DNA of 64,000 nt from Tanytarsus gracilentus (Eukaryota; Arthropoda; Insecta; Diptera; Chironomidae): assembly GCA_038502055.1 (NCBI GenBank), contig JAXRKN010000038.1, positions 3,906,001 to 3,970,000 of the forward strand, written 5' to 3'. The notes beneath the pieces are model-generated. The model searched no databases. It was not told where the DNA came from and saw only the letters and a program-made list of their open reading frames with translations. The translations under genes were made by a program, and so were the position numbers. Numbering within the stretch: the stretch's first letter is position 1; each line of letters opens with the position of its first letter. This document shows, one piece after another, positions 20,276 through 33,127 of this stretch.

Positions 20276-23200
20276 CTGTGATAGATAGAAATGATAGAAT
20301 TATTACACAATATTCTAGATTAAATATTTCATTATCACTTACCGATATAATTTTGACACAAATTTTCATTATTTGTTGCCTGTTCAATCAACAAGTCGAC
20401 TTGTTTTTGTACATCCACAGGTTCTTGGGTATTGAAATCGCTGCCAGTCAATTTCTGTTTCACGCGATCGATAATTTGTCGGGCCTTCTTGTTAGTGACT
20501 TCGGCAGGATGTAAATAATTTTGTGCATTATCGTCTGTTTCGACTTCGACCTTCCTCTGTATCGGTGCTTGCCTCTGATTGCCGGCAAAACTCAACAAAT
20601 CCATCGTTTCTTCTGCACTCTCGCCTAAACTATCAACAGCACCGCCAACATCGATATTTCTTGATCTTCTTGATCTCTCAGTTGTGTCCAAGAGTCGCCA
20701 ATTTAGCAATGGATCGTACACGAAAGCCTCAAGCACCGCCATTAAACTGTCCTTATTTTTTCTCAGCACTGTCATTACACTTTCACAAGTTTTACGATAC
20801 GTTCCCTCAATACCCGTCACTTCCATGGCATTTATTAACATTCTTGTAAGACGGAATGGAATTTTCTCTGGGAATTTCTCTCTCGTCATCGCAACCTAAA
20901 AATAACGAAAAAATGTAATCTTTTAAATTTAAAAATTATATCTTTTTCTACCTCAAAGCAATCGCCAAAATCAATGTGCAAGATTTTTCCACTCAAACGG
21001 TCCAACATAAGATTTGAAGGATGTCTATCGCCAAGTCCTAAAATGTAGCCAACCATGGACATAGTGGCCAGTGAACGCGTATAATTTGTTCGTCGATCAA
21101 ACCAAACTTCTGACGAGGGACTCTTTAGCCACAATAGTTTTGCGAGGTCATCTCCACTCGTTAAACCTAGTGCATACTCAAAAACTTCAACTTTTTGCAT
21201 TAGAGTTAATTTCTCATAGTCTGGCGCCATTCTTAACATCAATCTATGCTCAATATTTATGAGTGTTTTCTTCTTTTCGCGATAATCACGAATTAGCACA
21301 TGAAGTGTGTCACAATGAGGCACCCAGCCGATTAATCCACTATTTGTACTAAGCGGAATTACAGCGTAACGTTGAATAGTTAAATTTCTTCTGAACGTAT
21401 CGGGATCGTTGAGTAAAAGTGTATTTGCAAGTCCGAAGAGCTGCATAACGCGCTCATCTTGTCTCAAATCTTCGTGTCCTTTCAACAAAAACATGTAGTC
21501 CTTTCCATTAGATCCCCGAATGCACAATTTCCTTGGTCGTTGTTTCGATGTAATGACCTGCAAATTAAATTGTCATTAAAACAAATCAGTGTAGAATTAA
21601 TTATTAATTACCTGTAGGTTTGTTTGAATACTGGAAATTCTAATGAGCTCTTGTCCAGGACTATAGCTACCGGGTACCGCAAGTTCTAAATCACGACACT
21701 TCAGAAGCTTAGGACTGACGTACTGAAGTTCAAGAGATGTTAGTTGAGGCAATTGTTTAGAAATGCGACGAAAAACGTGATAATAAAGATCCCACGCTTG
21801 CGTTAAATCTCTCATGTTCCCAGTGACCTAAGTTAATCGAAAAAATTAAAATTAAATACACGAAATAAATTATTTCAATTACCTTATAGTTATTACACCA
21901 CTCTAATGCATCAGATAACTCTCTGCCGTACGCTTGATTAAATGAAGTTTCTTTTAGGGTTTGAGGTCCCCTATCGAGCATCGCATGAAGTGGCGCCAAA
22001 GTATCGAACATCCCTTTTATGTCTCTTTCTCCAAAGTAAAGCCTCGAAGCCTCCTCCAAACCCTCATACCATTGTTCATGCCACAAAATTGCAACTCGAA
22101 TTAACTCTTCACTACACATTTTCGCCTGATCTACAAGTGTCGGTGAATGTTCTCGCATTGAATCGAGAATTCTATTGGCAGCACTTTTGCGTGTTTGTGA
22201 TGCGGATTTGGAAGCAACAGATAGAGGATAAACAAGTGCCTGTGGATGCGATTTTCCAATGTCCGAGAGAAGCTTATGAATAAGCTGACCAACAAAGAGT
22301 CTAGGCGTGTCGATGCGAGCAATAAGCTGCGGTATTACTTGAAGCCATGTGTTGATTTCAATAATTCTAATGCCTTCGTTTAGAGCATCGATTACTTCAG
22401 AAGTTTGTCCATAATCGAACCACAGTGTGAGAAGGCGAAGTGTATCTTGAAGTGAATTTCCGTGTGACAAATTAATTGATCTGAAGAATCCTTTTAGAGC
22501 GGGAACAGCGTATTGTAAGACAAGTTGGTTCTCACGATCTCTTCTCAACAATTCGTTTGCCGCTGCTGCAGCAGCATTGCCATTTTCAGGTCTCTGTGGA
22601 ATTGTCATTCGTTGCGTTTGTATAACTTTAAAGTTAGCATAAGCCCATGAATGCCATGCCTTGTAGGATGCTGTGAAGAAAAGAAGAATTAGTTTAAGTT
22701 ACAAAAAATATTGAGAAAGTTTACTTTTATCATGTTTCGTAGCTGCCTCATAGTATGACAATATGCTGTTGATGGACTGTTCATTTAAACCTTGCAGTTT
22801 ATTTTGCCACAATCCAAGTTTCATGTTACATCTCGCTAAAAGCCTATTGTTTGCTTCTTGTGTGCTCGATGAAGACGATTGAGAACTTCTCTGAATGACG
22901 TTACTGAATGTTGTAACAAATCTCGACAGTTTATCGTACGCCAATTGTTCTTTACCGTCCATGAACAAGTGTTTGGTGTAGGCAAAAGTTACGTGCGGCA
23001 GCGTCGATGGAAGGTCTTGCTCGAGGTTTTGTGAAGGATCACATTTGAGAAGCATAACGAGAGTTTTATGTGAAAGTTTTAGTTGTTTGCTTTTTCGGCA
23101 AAGCGAAGCATATTTGAGCCAAGTGTGGACGTCTTCTTCAGGCCGAACAACAAGCGAATGAACTTGAATAATTTTCTGCCAATCTTCGACGAGTCTCTGA

Positions 23201-26200
23201 CCTCCTCTTAATCTCTTCCACCACATTTGCTTGATATTCTCACGTCGCTCGGGAATGAGTTTAAATTGAATTACTTCCTCGAGTTCGGCCAACATTTGAA
23301 CACAAACCATGGCGCCATAAGCTCGCTCGTACGATTCACCAGCCATCGCAGTTAATTCAGTGTCAAGTAAAAGTCGAGTCTGATCAATGAGTTTTTGTCC
23401 ATTTTCATAGTCTTCGTTGTGAATTGAAATTACAGCACGATAAAAACTTCCGTCTTGAGTGTCCTCAGAAATGCACTTAACATATTCGGTCATTTTGTCC
23501 CAATCTTGCAAACCCCACGAAGCGACAGCGGCCAGCCTTCCAGCACGAGAATGAGCTTCATTTGAAAGAACTTCCCATTTGCTGTTCACCACCGCGCCCA
23601 ATTCATTCCACTCGCCAAGTGCTTCGAGGCATCTCATTTTACCGAGAAGAGACTCAACATCATCGCCAATTTTCTTCAACTTCTCATCATAAAGTCCCAA
23701 CGCAACGTCCCAACTATGAAGTTTTTCATACCAACGAACTTGAATTGAAAGTTCTGGATGAGCCATGACGTAGCCGAGAAGACCTTCAGCTGCTTCTTTC
23801 TGTTGTAACTTGTTGTTGATCAAGATAAGTGCCTCAATTACTTGATGACTTTTTTCCTGTCGAAATTCAGCCTCCTTGTAGTGAAGGGCTTTGGCGTAAG
23901 CTCGACATTCCATCGCTCTTTCACCCAAAAGCTTTGAGTCAATCGGAAGACTTTGACTGTCACAATGTTCCATAAATTCGGCGAGATTTAGAATTGTTTG
24001 TGTAATTTCAGGAATATCCGGTACGAGTAGAGCCTCTTGAAGACTTTTAGCGAGTTCTGTCTTTCTCTCATGAGACAACTCGGTCCAGCAGGAGATGAAT
24101 GCTGCATTGAAAAGATCACGCAATAATTGTGGATAATTTTGAGCGAGAGCCTTACACGAACGCAACGCCGGCGATTGTGACTCTTTAAGTAGTCCAATTG
24201 AAATTGTCTTCAACCATTCGAGCCAGTCATCTTTAGATACGCGACGACTCGATTGCCACAACAATTGTAAATCATTTTCATTCACCGTCATCTTCTTAAT
24301 TGCATTTGAATCGGCGACAGCAGCAATTTCACGATTCTTAAATCTCGTTTGTCTCAATCGAAACTCATCGTCGAGTGCCAGAGTTGTGTTGCTTTGAATT
24401 TTGGCAAGGATCTTGCTATATTCCATGTTGTTGATTTTATGCTTTTGCAAAACTCTCGTGACGAGAGGAACAAACACTAGATAATTTTTGCCAAGTTGAA
24501 TGACCATAGCGCAGAGTGTGAGAAGTGCGACGGGTCTCATGTCGGGATAATTATCAATTACCCGCACGAGGGGATGAAGAATGCGCGATGAAAAGTCGGT
24601 AAAGTCGAGAATTTCAGCGAGATAGTTGATAGTTTCGAGCGCTGTAATTGAGACACTCTGAGGAACATCGATTGGCTCAAAAAGTTTGACAATTGGCGGC
24701 ACAATTAAGTGTAGGTAGTCGTCTAAATTGTCTCCGAACTTTTGCAATGCGCCTAAGAGTGTAGATGTGACTTTTTTATTCTTCGAGTTGTCATGCGATA
24801 AAACACGCAAAATTTGAGGCATCAATTGCGAAAGATAAACCTTGAATTCACATCCGAGCGCTATCGATATTTTCTCAACCAAATTAATGAGAATTATTTG
24901 CGTCGATTCGCTTGAGGGAACCCAAAAATCTTTAACTAGACGAAATATTTCGCCCATATAGAGAATGATGTGTTGCTTGACAATTTCAATTAGTTTTGAC
25001 AGTTGTTGAAAGAGAAATTCTCGCTTATTGACATCGGCCGCTCGAATATTGTTGAGGAGACTGGGTAGAACTTGCGAGAGATAAGGAACACATTTTATTC
25101 CGAGATTAGTGAAAATAAATGTCACTGCTTGGACGACAGTTGTATGATGATGAGCGAGATTTGGATCTTTCAAAATTCTCATCAACGTGCTGATAGCGAC
25201 TGCTGGATAATATTCCTCAAGTAAATTTCCCATATTTACGAGCATTTCAGCAGTTGATAAATCATTATACTCGTCAACTTTAACATCCGATATTGAAATT
25301 AATATCGTATCGCCCTGGCTATCGATTAATCCTCGGTTCATTTTATGCTTGTATGGATCGAGGGCGCCGAGAAGTCCCAAAACACGAATTGTCTCGCGTC
25401 TAACAACAATATCGGTTTCAGTTTTGAGGAAATTTATTAGAATATCGATGAGATTAGGGTATGTGTGATAGGGCGTGACAACTTTACCGGTCGCACTCAC
25501 CAACTGTCCCAATGTCCACAAGGCGACTCTCAATTTATGTGTCGCTCCAACATCGGTCAGCATGTCCAATAATATTGTTAATAAATCATCCGTGTAAAAA
25601 TCCAAGACGTTAGATCCTCCATTAACTTCGGCTAAATCTCCTATTGCTCTCAATACATTAAGCATGACACCTGGATTCGATTCCGATTCTTTTAATTTTG
25701 GAACGAGAATGGACAAAATAGGCCTCATATATGCGCTTATCAAACGTGGCGTATTCACAATTAAATGATCCAACATTTTTGCGCTCTGCTCCTTATTTCT
25801 ACTCATACCCGAATGCTCTAGTTCAGTTAAAAGCTGTACGAGAGTTTTTCGCAAACTAGGCATAACATAAGCCGGATTCATGGACGACAATCTTCCAATT
25901 GTAATTATTGCGAGTTCTCGAATTTCAAATATTTCATCGTTAAGTGTGACGAGCAATGAATTTAGGAACCATGGCTGTGCTAGTTGAGCATCAAAAGTTT
26001 CATCTAATGATTTCAAAACTCGCAAGCGAACATTTGCATCAACATCCGTTACGCCAGCGATCAAAAGCTTTTCAAGCACATGACAAATGGTCTCTTTGAG
26101 TGTATCTGAAATTCCAGCCGTTTCTGACGATTGCTGAATTGAAATTTTCAACAAACTACTGCACGTCTGTACAGCTTCAATACGAATTTCTTGTTGTTCA

Positions 26201-28088
26201 CTTATCAAAAAGTAATCGGCACATCTCTGAACGAAAGGAAGCAAATTGTGACCCTCAAATTGAAAAGTTCCCAATGTTCTCAAAGCCAACACAATCGTTG
26301 CGACATCTGGCTGTTGCTCTACGACTACACTCGATTGAACGGTTAGAGCTGCGAGCTGTGCCGTTAAATTATTTTTAATTGGTGTTCCAACTTGCGGTTG
26401 TGGTGTTTTTAGTAAAACTTGTGTAAGCATTTTCACGAGATAATCCGAAATGTCTCTCTTTAAATTTGGAATATTTTCAGCTAGCTCCCTTAAGCAAATC
26501 ATTAAAGCTGGCGTAAGTCCAGTGGCAAACATCGGCTCGAGAAGGTCTTTAATGTCTTTGGAAATTCCATTTTTAACTGCATGCCCAAGAAGTGTTATGC
26601 AAATGAACAGAGATGCATCGAGCGAGGTCATTTTCTTTTTGGATCCTGCGTCACGTTGCGGTAATGATGCTTTAATGACTTCCATAATTTTACTTATATA
26701 AACCTCAATGTTCTTCTCAACGGCGACAGCAATGAAGCCAATCGTGATGAACGCAATGTTACGATCATTTTTCTTCTCTCTGAGGGTAGTCAAGAGATAG
26801 CTGACAATATTTTTGAGATGTTTTCGAACAAATTCCTCACGATTAAAGGCAGCCAAGCGGGGTAGAATGTTAAGGAGAGATTGTTGAACGTAGGTAGATT
26901 TCGTTGATTTCTGCTCTAAAACTCTCTCGCAGATTTCATTGTAATTATCAATAATGATTTGTCGGCACGTAGGCGACTCGTTAATTGTAAGATGATGTCT
27001 TGAGAATTTTGAGTCTGTGTCGAAATCATAGAGATAGGATGATTGAATTAGAAACTGTGGGACGTGATTATTTGAATTTCCACTAAACTTTTCTGCAAAC
27101 GATGTTTTAAAGCGTGGAAAAACGGTCGAGGCATCATCATGACTTCTTTGTTCGGGTTGAAGTCTCTTCAGTGAGGTATATTTTCTCTCCCAAACGGCAT
27201 TCGAACATCTTAGAATTTCATTAAGAATAATTAATGCTCCATGAACACGATCATCTTTTCCTCCTTTCTCTTTAGCGGGAATTTCACCAAAGCACGAGAT
27301 GGCTTCGTCGTAGCACTGTTTATACCATGTCGGCTTCACTACAGATCTTCCACTTTCACGCTGCGAAGTCACCATCAATGCCGCACGAAGTGCCTGACCA
27401 GCGCTCTCTCTAATCATGGGCTTTGCATCACGAATTGCAATAAAAATGTGATCGAAAAAGCTTGAAACTTGTTGATAGAAAAATGTTGGATTAGCGACGG
27501 CCAGCTCTCTCAAGACTATAACGGCAGCGTGACGTTTACTCTAAAAAAATATACAATAATTTATATCTAACATAGTACTAAACTATTTAAGTTACTTCAT
27601 TTCGATCCTCCGAGATGAATTCGAATGCTTGTTTAATGTCAAACTCGAAAGTTTCAACGCCCTTAGAGCCTGGAAGTTGACCCAATTTAACGAGGGTTCT
27701 CGCAGCCAATTCCATTACACCGACATCATTTGATGGAAATAGAACACGAAGATTATTGAGGTATCGAGCAATGCTTGTCGTTGTATTGACCACATCTCCG
27801 CTGATTAGACATTCTAAAATTAAATGATTTTAAAAAATTGAAAATTAAAAGCAAAAACTTTAACTCACTGATTGCAAGAACGCCACCCTTCTTCTCATTG
27901 ATATCAGCACTTGAAACCATGTCGAATATATGATGATTAAATTCGTCCAGAAATGCGATTTGTTCCTCTTGAGACATTTCCCTCAATTCAGTCTTTACAT
28001 AGAGCAAAAGTTCTTGTGCCGCTTTATTTTGATGGCTTTTAGACTTTAATCCCTGCACAAACTGTGCAACGGTGCTATCTTTCGACAT
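20256..28088 (-). CDS. Tor: Target of rapamycin (TOR / mTOR) kinase
   Basis: PIKK-family Ser/Thr kinase, the core of TORC1 and TORC2 growth signalling. Exons in coding order: 28088-27869, 27813-27596, 27540-22725 (4.8 kb), 22670-21883, 21827-21612, 21557-20952, 20895-20343, 20275-20256. They sum to 7437 nt, 2478 residues, close to fly Tor. HEAT repeats fill the N-terminal half and the FAT domain spans about 1270-1800. The FRB domain (about 1939-2035) reads ELIRVAILWHEQWYEGLEEASRLYFGER, so the serine whose change gives rapamycin resistance is retained. Kinase motifs are GHEDLRQDERVMQLF, LGLGDRHPSNLML (catalytic loop) and HIDFGDCFEV (DFG). The C-terminal FATC ends in YIGWCPFW, encoded partly by the 20-nt last exon. 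The start (MSKDSTVAQFVQGLKSK) matches family N-termini. It is divergent from app. Confidence 0.98.
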
Positions 28089-28658
28089 CTTGAGTTAATT
28101 TTTCTCACTGGATCTTTTGTCAAGAAAAAACAACAACAAATTACGCCGAACTCGAAAATTTTCTTTTTTCCCTCGAAATCGATTGATTTAATAGCTTTCG
28201 TTAATCTCCTTTCGCTGTCGCGATTACACTACATTCTCGTGTACAAAATTGAAGAGCTTTAGGAGCTTAAAAGTCACTTAAATTACAAATTTTACGCGAA
28301 AAATGTGTTGAGAGTTTTAAATTCAATGTTGTTTACGTGAAAAAAGCCCCTTTCGGAATTGAACGTTTTTGAAATCTTGAGTTGGGCATTTCTAACGGAA
28401 TTTTCACTTCTTTAGTTAATTTTCAACCAAAAAAAGAATATCTCGATACTTTAACTACAGTTAGTTGCTTAAAGAACTTAAAATTTATTCATAGTAAACT
28501 TCTTTTTTGCATGTCATTTGCTATTTAATTTGAAAAATGAAAAAGTTTGTAAATTTTCTTCTTCGCTCAATTTCAAATTGATTTTGGGCGTTTTGGGCAT
28601 TTTTAAAACCCAAGTGATGAACGATAAAAAAAATCAAAGAAAATAGATTTTAATTAAA
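28089..28658. promoter_or_regulatory. shared upstream region of Tor and app
   Basis: 570 bp between divergent start codons, containing both 5' UTRs and promoters. A/T-rich; no specific element identified and no other gene seen. Confidence 0.45.
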
Positions 28659-31600
28659 ATGGGTAATAAAACGCGGTACGTTCCAGCATTATTTGCTTGG
28701 CTTCTACTTTTGGGAGCGACCTTTCTCTTCTTCTATTATCCGTAAGTTGAAAAGTGCACGGGAAGTAGCCGAAATTTGCAAAATTAAATTCGCTGAAAAA
28801 AATTTCGAAAGAAAAAAAGTCCAAAGTGAAGTTTGCAACTTAAAGCCATCAGTTATCAGGCTTAAAAGTTTGAATTACACTATAGTCATCGAGCTATGTG
28901 ATTTGAATTAGAAGAATTTTCACTTTCATGCGAAAAATTGATGCGTGAATGGATTTGTGTGTGAAAGCTGCTGGATTGTTTAATTAATCTTATATATTTG
29001 TTTAAATTTACATGTTTGTTTGAGAATAACGCTTTTATAAGTTTTCAATTTCGATAAAAATTCATAAAATAAATTTTATTTTTTTAAAAATTAAAAATTT
29101 TTTTTCCTAAAGTTTAAAAATTTTAAAAAAATTACAAAATTCATAAAAAGTATCAAGATTTAAGAAAAAAAAATGAGGCAGCTTGTCACCTTTGAACTTT
29201 CTATTTAAAATGATATAATTCATTCACTCTTCATCTCTCTCGATTCCATGCCACTTTAGATGTCGATACTACTGGCCAAAACATCCGTATGTTCCAGCGA
29301 TACAAGGAATCGTCACATTTTTCGTCATTGCCAATTTTTCACTAGCAACTTTTATGGATCCAGGAGTCATACCGAAAGGTGAGGAAATTGATGAAGTTAT
29401 AAAAAGTGTAACAATAAAAAAATTGTGTCTTTTTAGCGCCTCCCGATGAAGATCGAGAGGATGAATTTCGTGCGCCTTTGTATAAGAATGCAGAAATAAA
29501 TGGAATCACTGTTCGTATGAAGTGGTGCGTAACATGTAAATTTTATCGACCGCCGAGATGCTCCCATTGTTCCGTCTGCAATCATTGCATTGAGGTAATG
29601 AGCTCTAATTTTGACAATTGTTGACATGAATCACTAATATTTGACTCTAATTTACATACATGTCTCTCTCTCTCTTGCGCGCGCTTCATGCACATTTTTG
29701 TAGACGTAAGTAATTGAATTAATACATTTTAAATATGCCTTTTCTATTTAGCGTGTATTTACACACAAATTCACGCCCAATTTCAACTTCATGTGTCATT
29801 TCGATAAGATCTAATTTATTTAATTCTTTTTCTTCCAATTAAACCTTCATTATAGATTTGATCATCATTGCCCATGGGTAAGTTTACGGCACACGCGAAT
29901 CTGTTAATTATCCTCTTCTTTTTGCTAATCCCACTTCATCTCTTCTCTCCACCTCACAGGTATCGAATTGCATTGGACGAAGGAATTATAGATTTTTCTT
30001 CTTCTTCCTGATTACGCTTTCAATTCATATGTTGTGCATATTTACATTCTCTTTGCTCTACGTCCTTCACAGCAGAGATACCCTCAATCAAACTCAGTCG
30101 ATTGTTGCAATGGGTCTTATGGCTCTCATCTCTATACTGGCAATTCCAATTTTCGGTCTTACTGGTTTTCATATGGTTCTCGTGTCGCGCGGACGCACTA
30201 CAAATGAGCAGGTAACGGGGAAGTTTAAAGGAGGGTACAATCCATTCTCGCGAGGATGCTGGAATAACTGTTGCTTTACCCTTTGTGGTCCTCACTATCC
30301 ATCGTAAGTTTAATTTTTTTAACCTCTCACCTAAACTCGCTAATGATAATTTTACGCAAACAGACTGAAAGACACAAAGAAGCACAGCTCGAGGCGATCT
30401 AATAAGAATAATCAACAAATAAGCATTATAACGAGCGAAAATACAAACTTAAATCCCAATGCACATGCTACGCAAATTCAAATGCAGCCTCAGCAACAGG
30501 CGCACTATGAAAATCGTATGAATACACAAGTGAAGACATACACGGATCATGGCAATGGACACAACGTCATGCGAACAGGAAATTCAAGTCATTATAGCAA
30601 GGTAGGGTTATAATTGTAGTGTAAAATTAACACTGAGAAAAGCTAATTAGTTCCTGCATCCTTTTTTTTTAAAAAAAAATTCTCTCTCAAATTAATCTTT
30701 TACAACTTCTTTAATTATCACCTTTTACGGCAATTTTTCTTCTTTCTGATTGAGATACTTTTTTCAAGCAGACCTTAACTGAGAGTGCTTCAAGAATGTC
30801 TAAAAATAATAGTTCAAGAAATTCATCACTGACATCAAATAAAAACTCTTACACGCTCGTAAATGATTCTACCGTAGAAGAAGAAGAAGAAGATCCCGAA
30901 ACTATTAATGAGAGTGAAGATAATAATAGTTCGTTTGAGAGTTTAAATGATTACATTGCTTTGAAAAAGATGAATTCAAGGAGGGGAGATTTTTAGTTGC
31001 ATCTATATTTTATTTTTTTCGTGTGTTAATTAAATTTGAATTACTGTCACTAGCTTTCGCCTGGTCGCGAACATGACATTGACATGGAGCCACAAGCATC
31101 TCAATCACAAGACTGTGAGCCAACACCGCCTCTACAACGTCACGGCTCAAAAAATAACTTTTTCCCACCTCAAATGGACGAAGTCGCAAGACAACAACCT
31201 AATGTAAGAATGTATGGGCAGGCTCGATATAGTCCTCATCCGAGGCATAGGTGAGTCGTAAAAACCACAAAATATAAATATTGTTTACTATATAAATATC
31301 ATTTCTTAGAACTTATACAGCTGATGCGTTATCACCCGATAGTTCAATGAATTCTATGAGTGTCCAGCCAAATGCTGTTCCAAGAATGGGCACATCTAAC
31401 ATGACATCTTCTTCGCCCACTCCAACAATGCAACAAAGAATCAAAAATATTGGCGGTGTTGCGACCCCACTGACAGTTTCGAGTCCCGTTCGAAGGTAAA
31501 ATTGCTCAGCATACGAAAGTTTATTTATACACATACACAAACTTTTTCTAAGGCTTCATTAATCCTCCATTAATCTCACCCTCCTCTTCTTTTATCTCTT

Positions 31601-33127
31601 CTTCATTCCTTTCATCATGAGATTATTTTTCGCTGCATAAATTACCAAAAAAAATATATATGAGAAATATGATTTTCCTTTTTACAACATGCTGAAAATT
31701 AATTTCAACTTTTTTCTTTTTTTCTTTTAATTTTCTTAAATCTTTTTTGTGGATGACCTCTCTCGCGCGCGTTTTATTATTCGCGTGTGCAATGTAAACC
31801 TATTTAATTAATTTTTATCTAACATTTTTTGTAACACTAATTAACTTATTAGATGGCCTTAGCTACGGATTTTTCTAAAGTTCGTTTTGCTACTCAATCC
31901 ACTCGTTTTACTTTTTAATTTTCTTAAGTCGTTATCCTAAGAGACACACTGACACAGTTTAAAAAAACTATATATAGGTATTTTTGGGTAATTTTTCTAT
32001 TTTTATTATATAAACTTCTATTTTTTTTAATGTCCCTCGATTTATTGACTAATCGTTGATTTGTTATTTGAATGTAATTAATTCCACTAAAAATGCTAAC
32101 ATCTTTTTTTGTGATTTGTGTAGAAATTTGAGACTTTAAAATCTTGCTGCTATTAAACTTTAATTCATTTAAATGTCATTTTCTAATAAAAATTTCATTC
32201 TCACTTAGATCAAATCCCGGCACCCCTACACAAGTTCGACGTCCCGATTTTATTTATGTTGCGAATCAGCAGCAACAACAGCAGGCCGGATTGACCTATT
32301 ACGACTTTCCAATGCATCAGCAGCAGTCTCAAAATCAAATGATGATGCATCAGCAACAGAATCAGTCAGGTCTTCCGCCTCTCTATCCCAATGGAAGTCC
32401 ACAGCGAAGATTCTTATCGGAAGGTGAATTATTGGCGCGAACATCTAGCAATGGATTGAGCATCGGAGGCGAATTGACTTATGTGAATAGAAACAACAAC
32501 ACGGTTGATAATATTCGTGAATTGGCGGGAAGTCCGCAAAGGGGCGTTTACAATTGGAAGGACAATTCGCCGCCAGGCCAAAATCCAGCCATGTACAATG
32601 TTGTACCTACACAGCAACAGCAACAACAAATGATGGCAAATAACTTAGTTATGGGACGCCCACCATTGCCATCGAGCCTCGCTCAGTCGACACAGCAACA
32701 GCAATACCTTCAAAATCAAAACATGACCGTCGTCACATCATCTCAATCTCAACAGCCAATTATGTCACGCCAAAGTAATGTGAGTAATATTATCAATAAT
32801 ATCGTTGCTAATAGTTCGGGCGGAGGAGGAGGAAGCGCCGCTTATCATCCTGCCCTTCGTGGCGGCGTTCAAGTATTCCCACCTGCGCAAATAACCAATG
32901 CATCGCCGCAAGTTAAACGAAAACAAACTCCGACAAGACCCATTTCATTTGTACGCGCCCTAGAAATGGCAAACTCTATTGAAATGACAAATGTTCAGCA
33001 GCAGCAGCAGGGTCAGCAAATCGAACAAATGCAACAAGTAGATTTAAATAAATCGAATAACGAGCAACAGATTCCAGACCGCGGTAGTGTCTATGATATG
33101 GGAGTAAACTATGAGATAAGCGTGTGA
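28659..33127 (+). CDS. app: ZDHHC5/8-type palmitoyltransferase (approximated-like)
   Basis: Plasma-membrane S-acyltransferase; fly Approximated palmitoylates Fat and Dachs in planar polarity and growth control. Exons: 28659-28741, 29260-29378, 29437-29594, 29704-29705 (2 nt), 29856-29877 (22 nt), 29960-30303, 30364-30601, 31054-31250, 31310-31495, 32209-33127; total 755 residues. Two membrane spans (ALFAWLLLLGATFLFFYY and IVTFFVIANFSLATFM) precede the cysteine-rich domain WCVTCKFYRPPRCSHCSVC...HC. The catalytic TFDHHCPW is encoded by the 2-nt and 22-nt exons, followed by VSNCIGRRNYRFF and two more spans. The region after residue 245 is cytosolic, disordered and rich in Gln, Asn and Ser. An alternative last exon at 30772-30996 gives a 396-residue form. 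The long 3' UTR (AATAAA near 34649) runs toward TFAM. The assignment to the ZDHHC5/8/app subgroup rests on SRGRTTNEQVTGKFKGGYNPFSRGC. Confidence 0.93.
29704..29705 (+). other. app: 2-nt micro-exon (AC) of app
   Basis: The exon ending at 29594 closes a codon (ATT GAG|GTAATG). The next recognisable exon, at 29856, starts with one base of a codon (A TTT GAT CAT CAT TGC). Two bases are therefore missing. Between them lies a strong splice context, CACATTTTTGTAG | AC | GTAAGTAA, and AC restores ACA = Thr, giving the family-typical CIETFDHHCPW. The flanking introns are 109 and 150 bp, ordinary lengths for this genome. RNA evidence is needed; a 2-base sequence error is the main alternative. Confidence 0.72.
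29856..29877 (+). other. app: 22-nt exon encoding the DHHC catalytic core
   Basis: CATTATAG precedes A TTT GAT CAT CAT TGC CCA TGG and GTAAGT follows. It encodes Phe-Asp-His-His-Cys-Pro-Trp, including the acyl-accepting Cys. Together with the 2-nt exon it forms a 24-nt, phase-0 cassette. Confidence 0.9.
30772..30996 (+). other. app: alternative 3'-terminal coding exon of app
   Basis: Preceded by TTTTCAAGCAG, this stretch is open in the frame supplied by the exon ending at 30601 (phase 0). It encodes 74 residues starting TLTESASRMSKNN, with an acidic EEEEED run, and ends in RRGDF-stop. It is mutually exclusive with the exon at 31054. The short isoform would have 396 residues and lack the polyQ tail. 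Composition (Ser, Asn, acidic) fits a cytosolic tail. Fly app also has alternative C-termini. Confidence 0.65.
32266..33090 (+). repeat. app: CAG/CAA-rich polyglutamine tracts in app
   Basis: Interspersed CAG and CAA codons produce repeated Gln runs of 3-6 residues (near 32268-32283, 32610-32630, 32690-32702 and 32995-33010). Mixed codons suggest slow expansion and not a pure unstable triplet tract. Confidence 0.7.

Noticed and set aside
29437..29960. app as a frameshifted pseudogene, because the two main exons do not join in frame
   Set aside because: All other exons are intact and conserved, and an ideal 2-nt exon between AG and GTAAGT restores exactly the family residue. A sequence error remains possible, but gene decay is unlikely.
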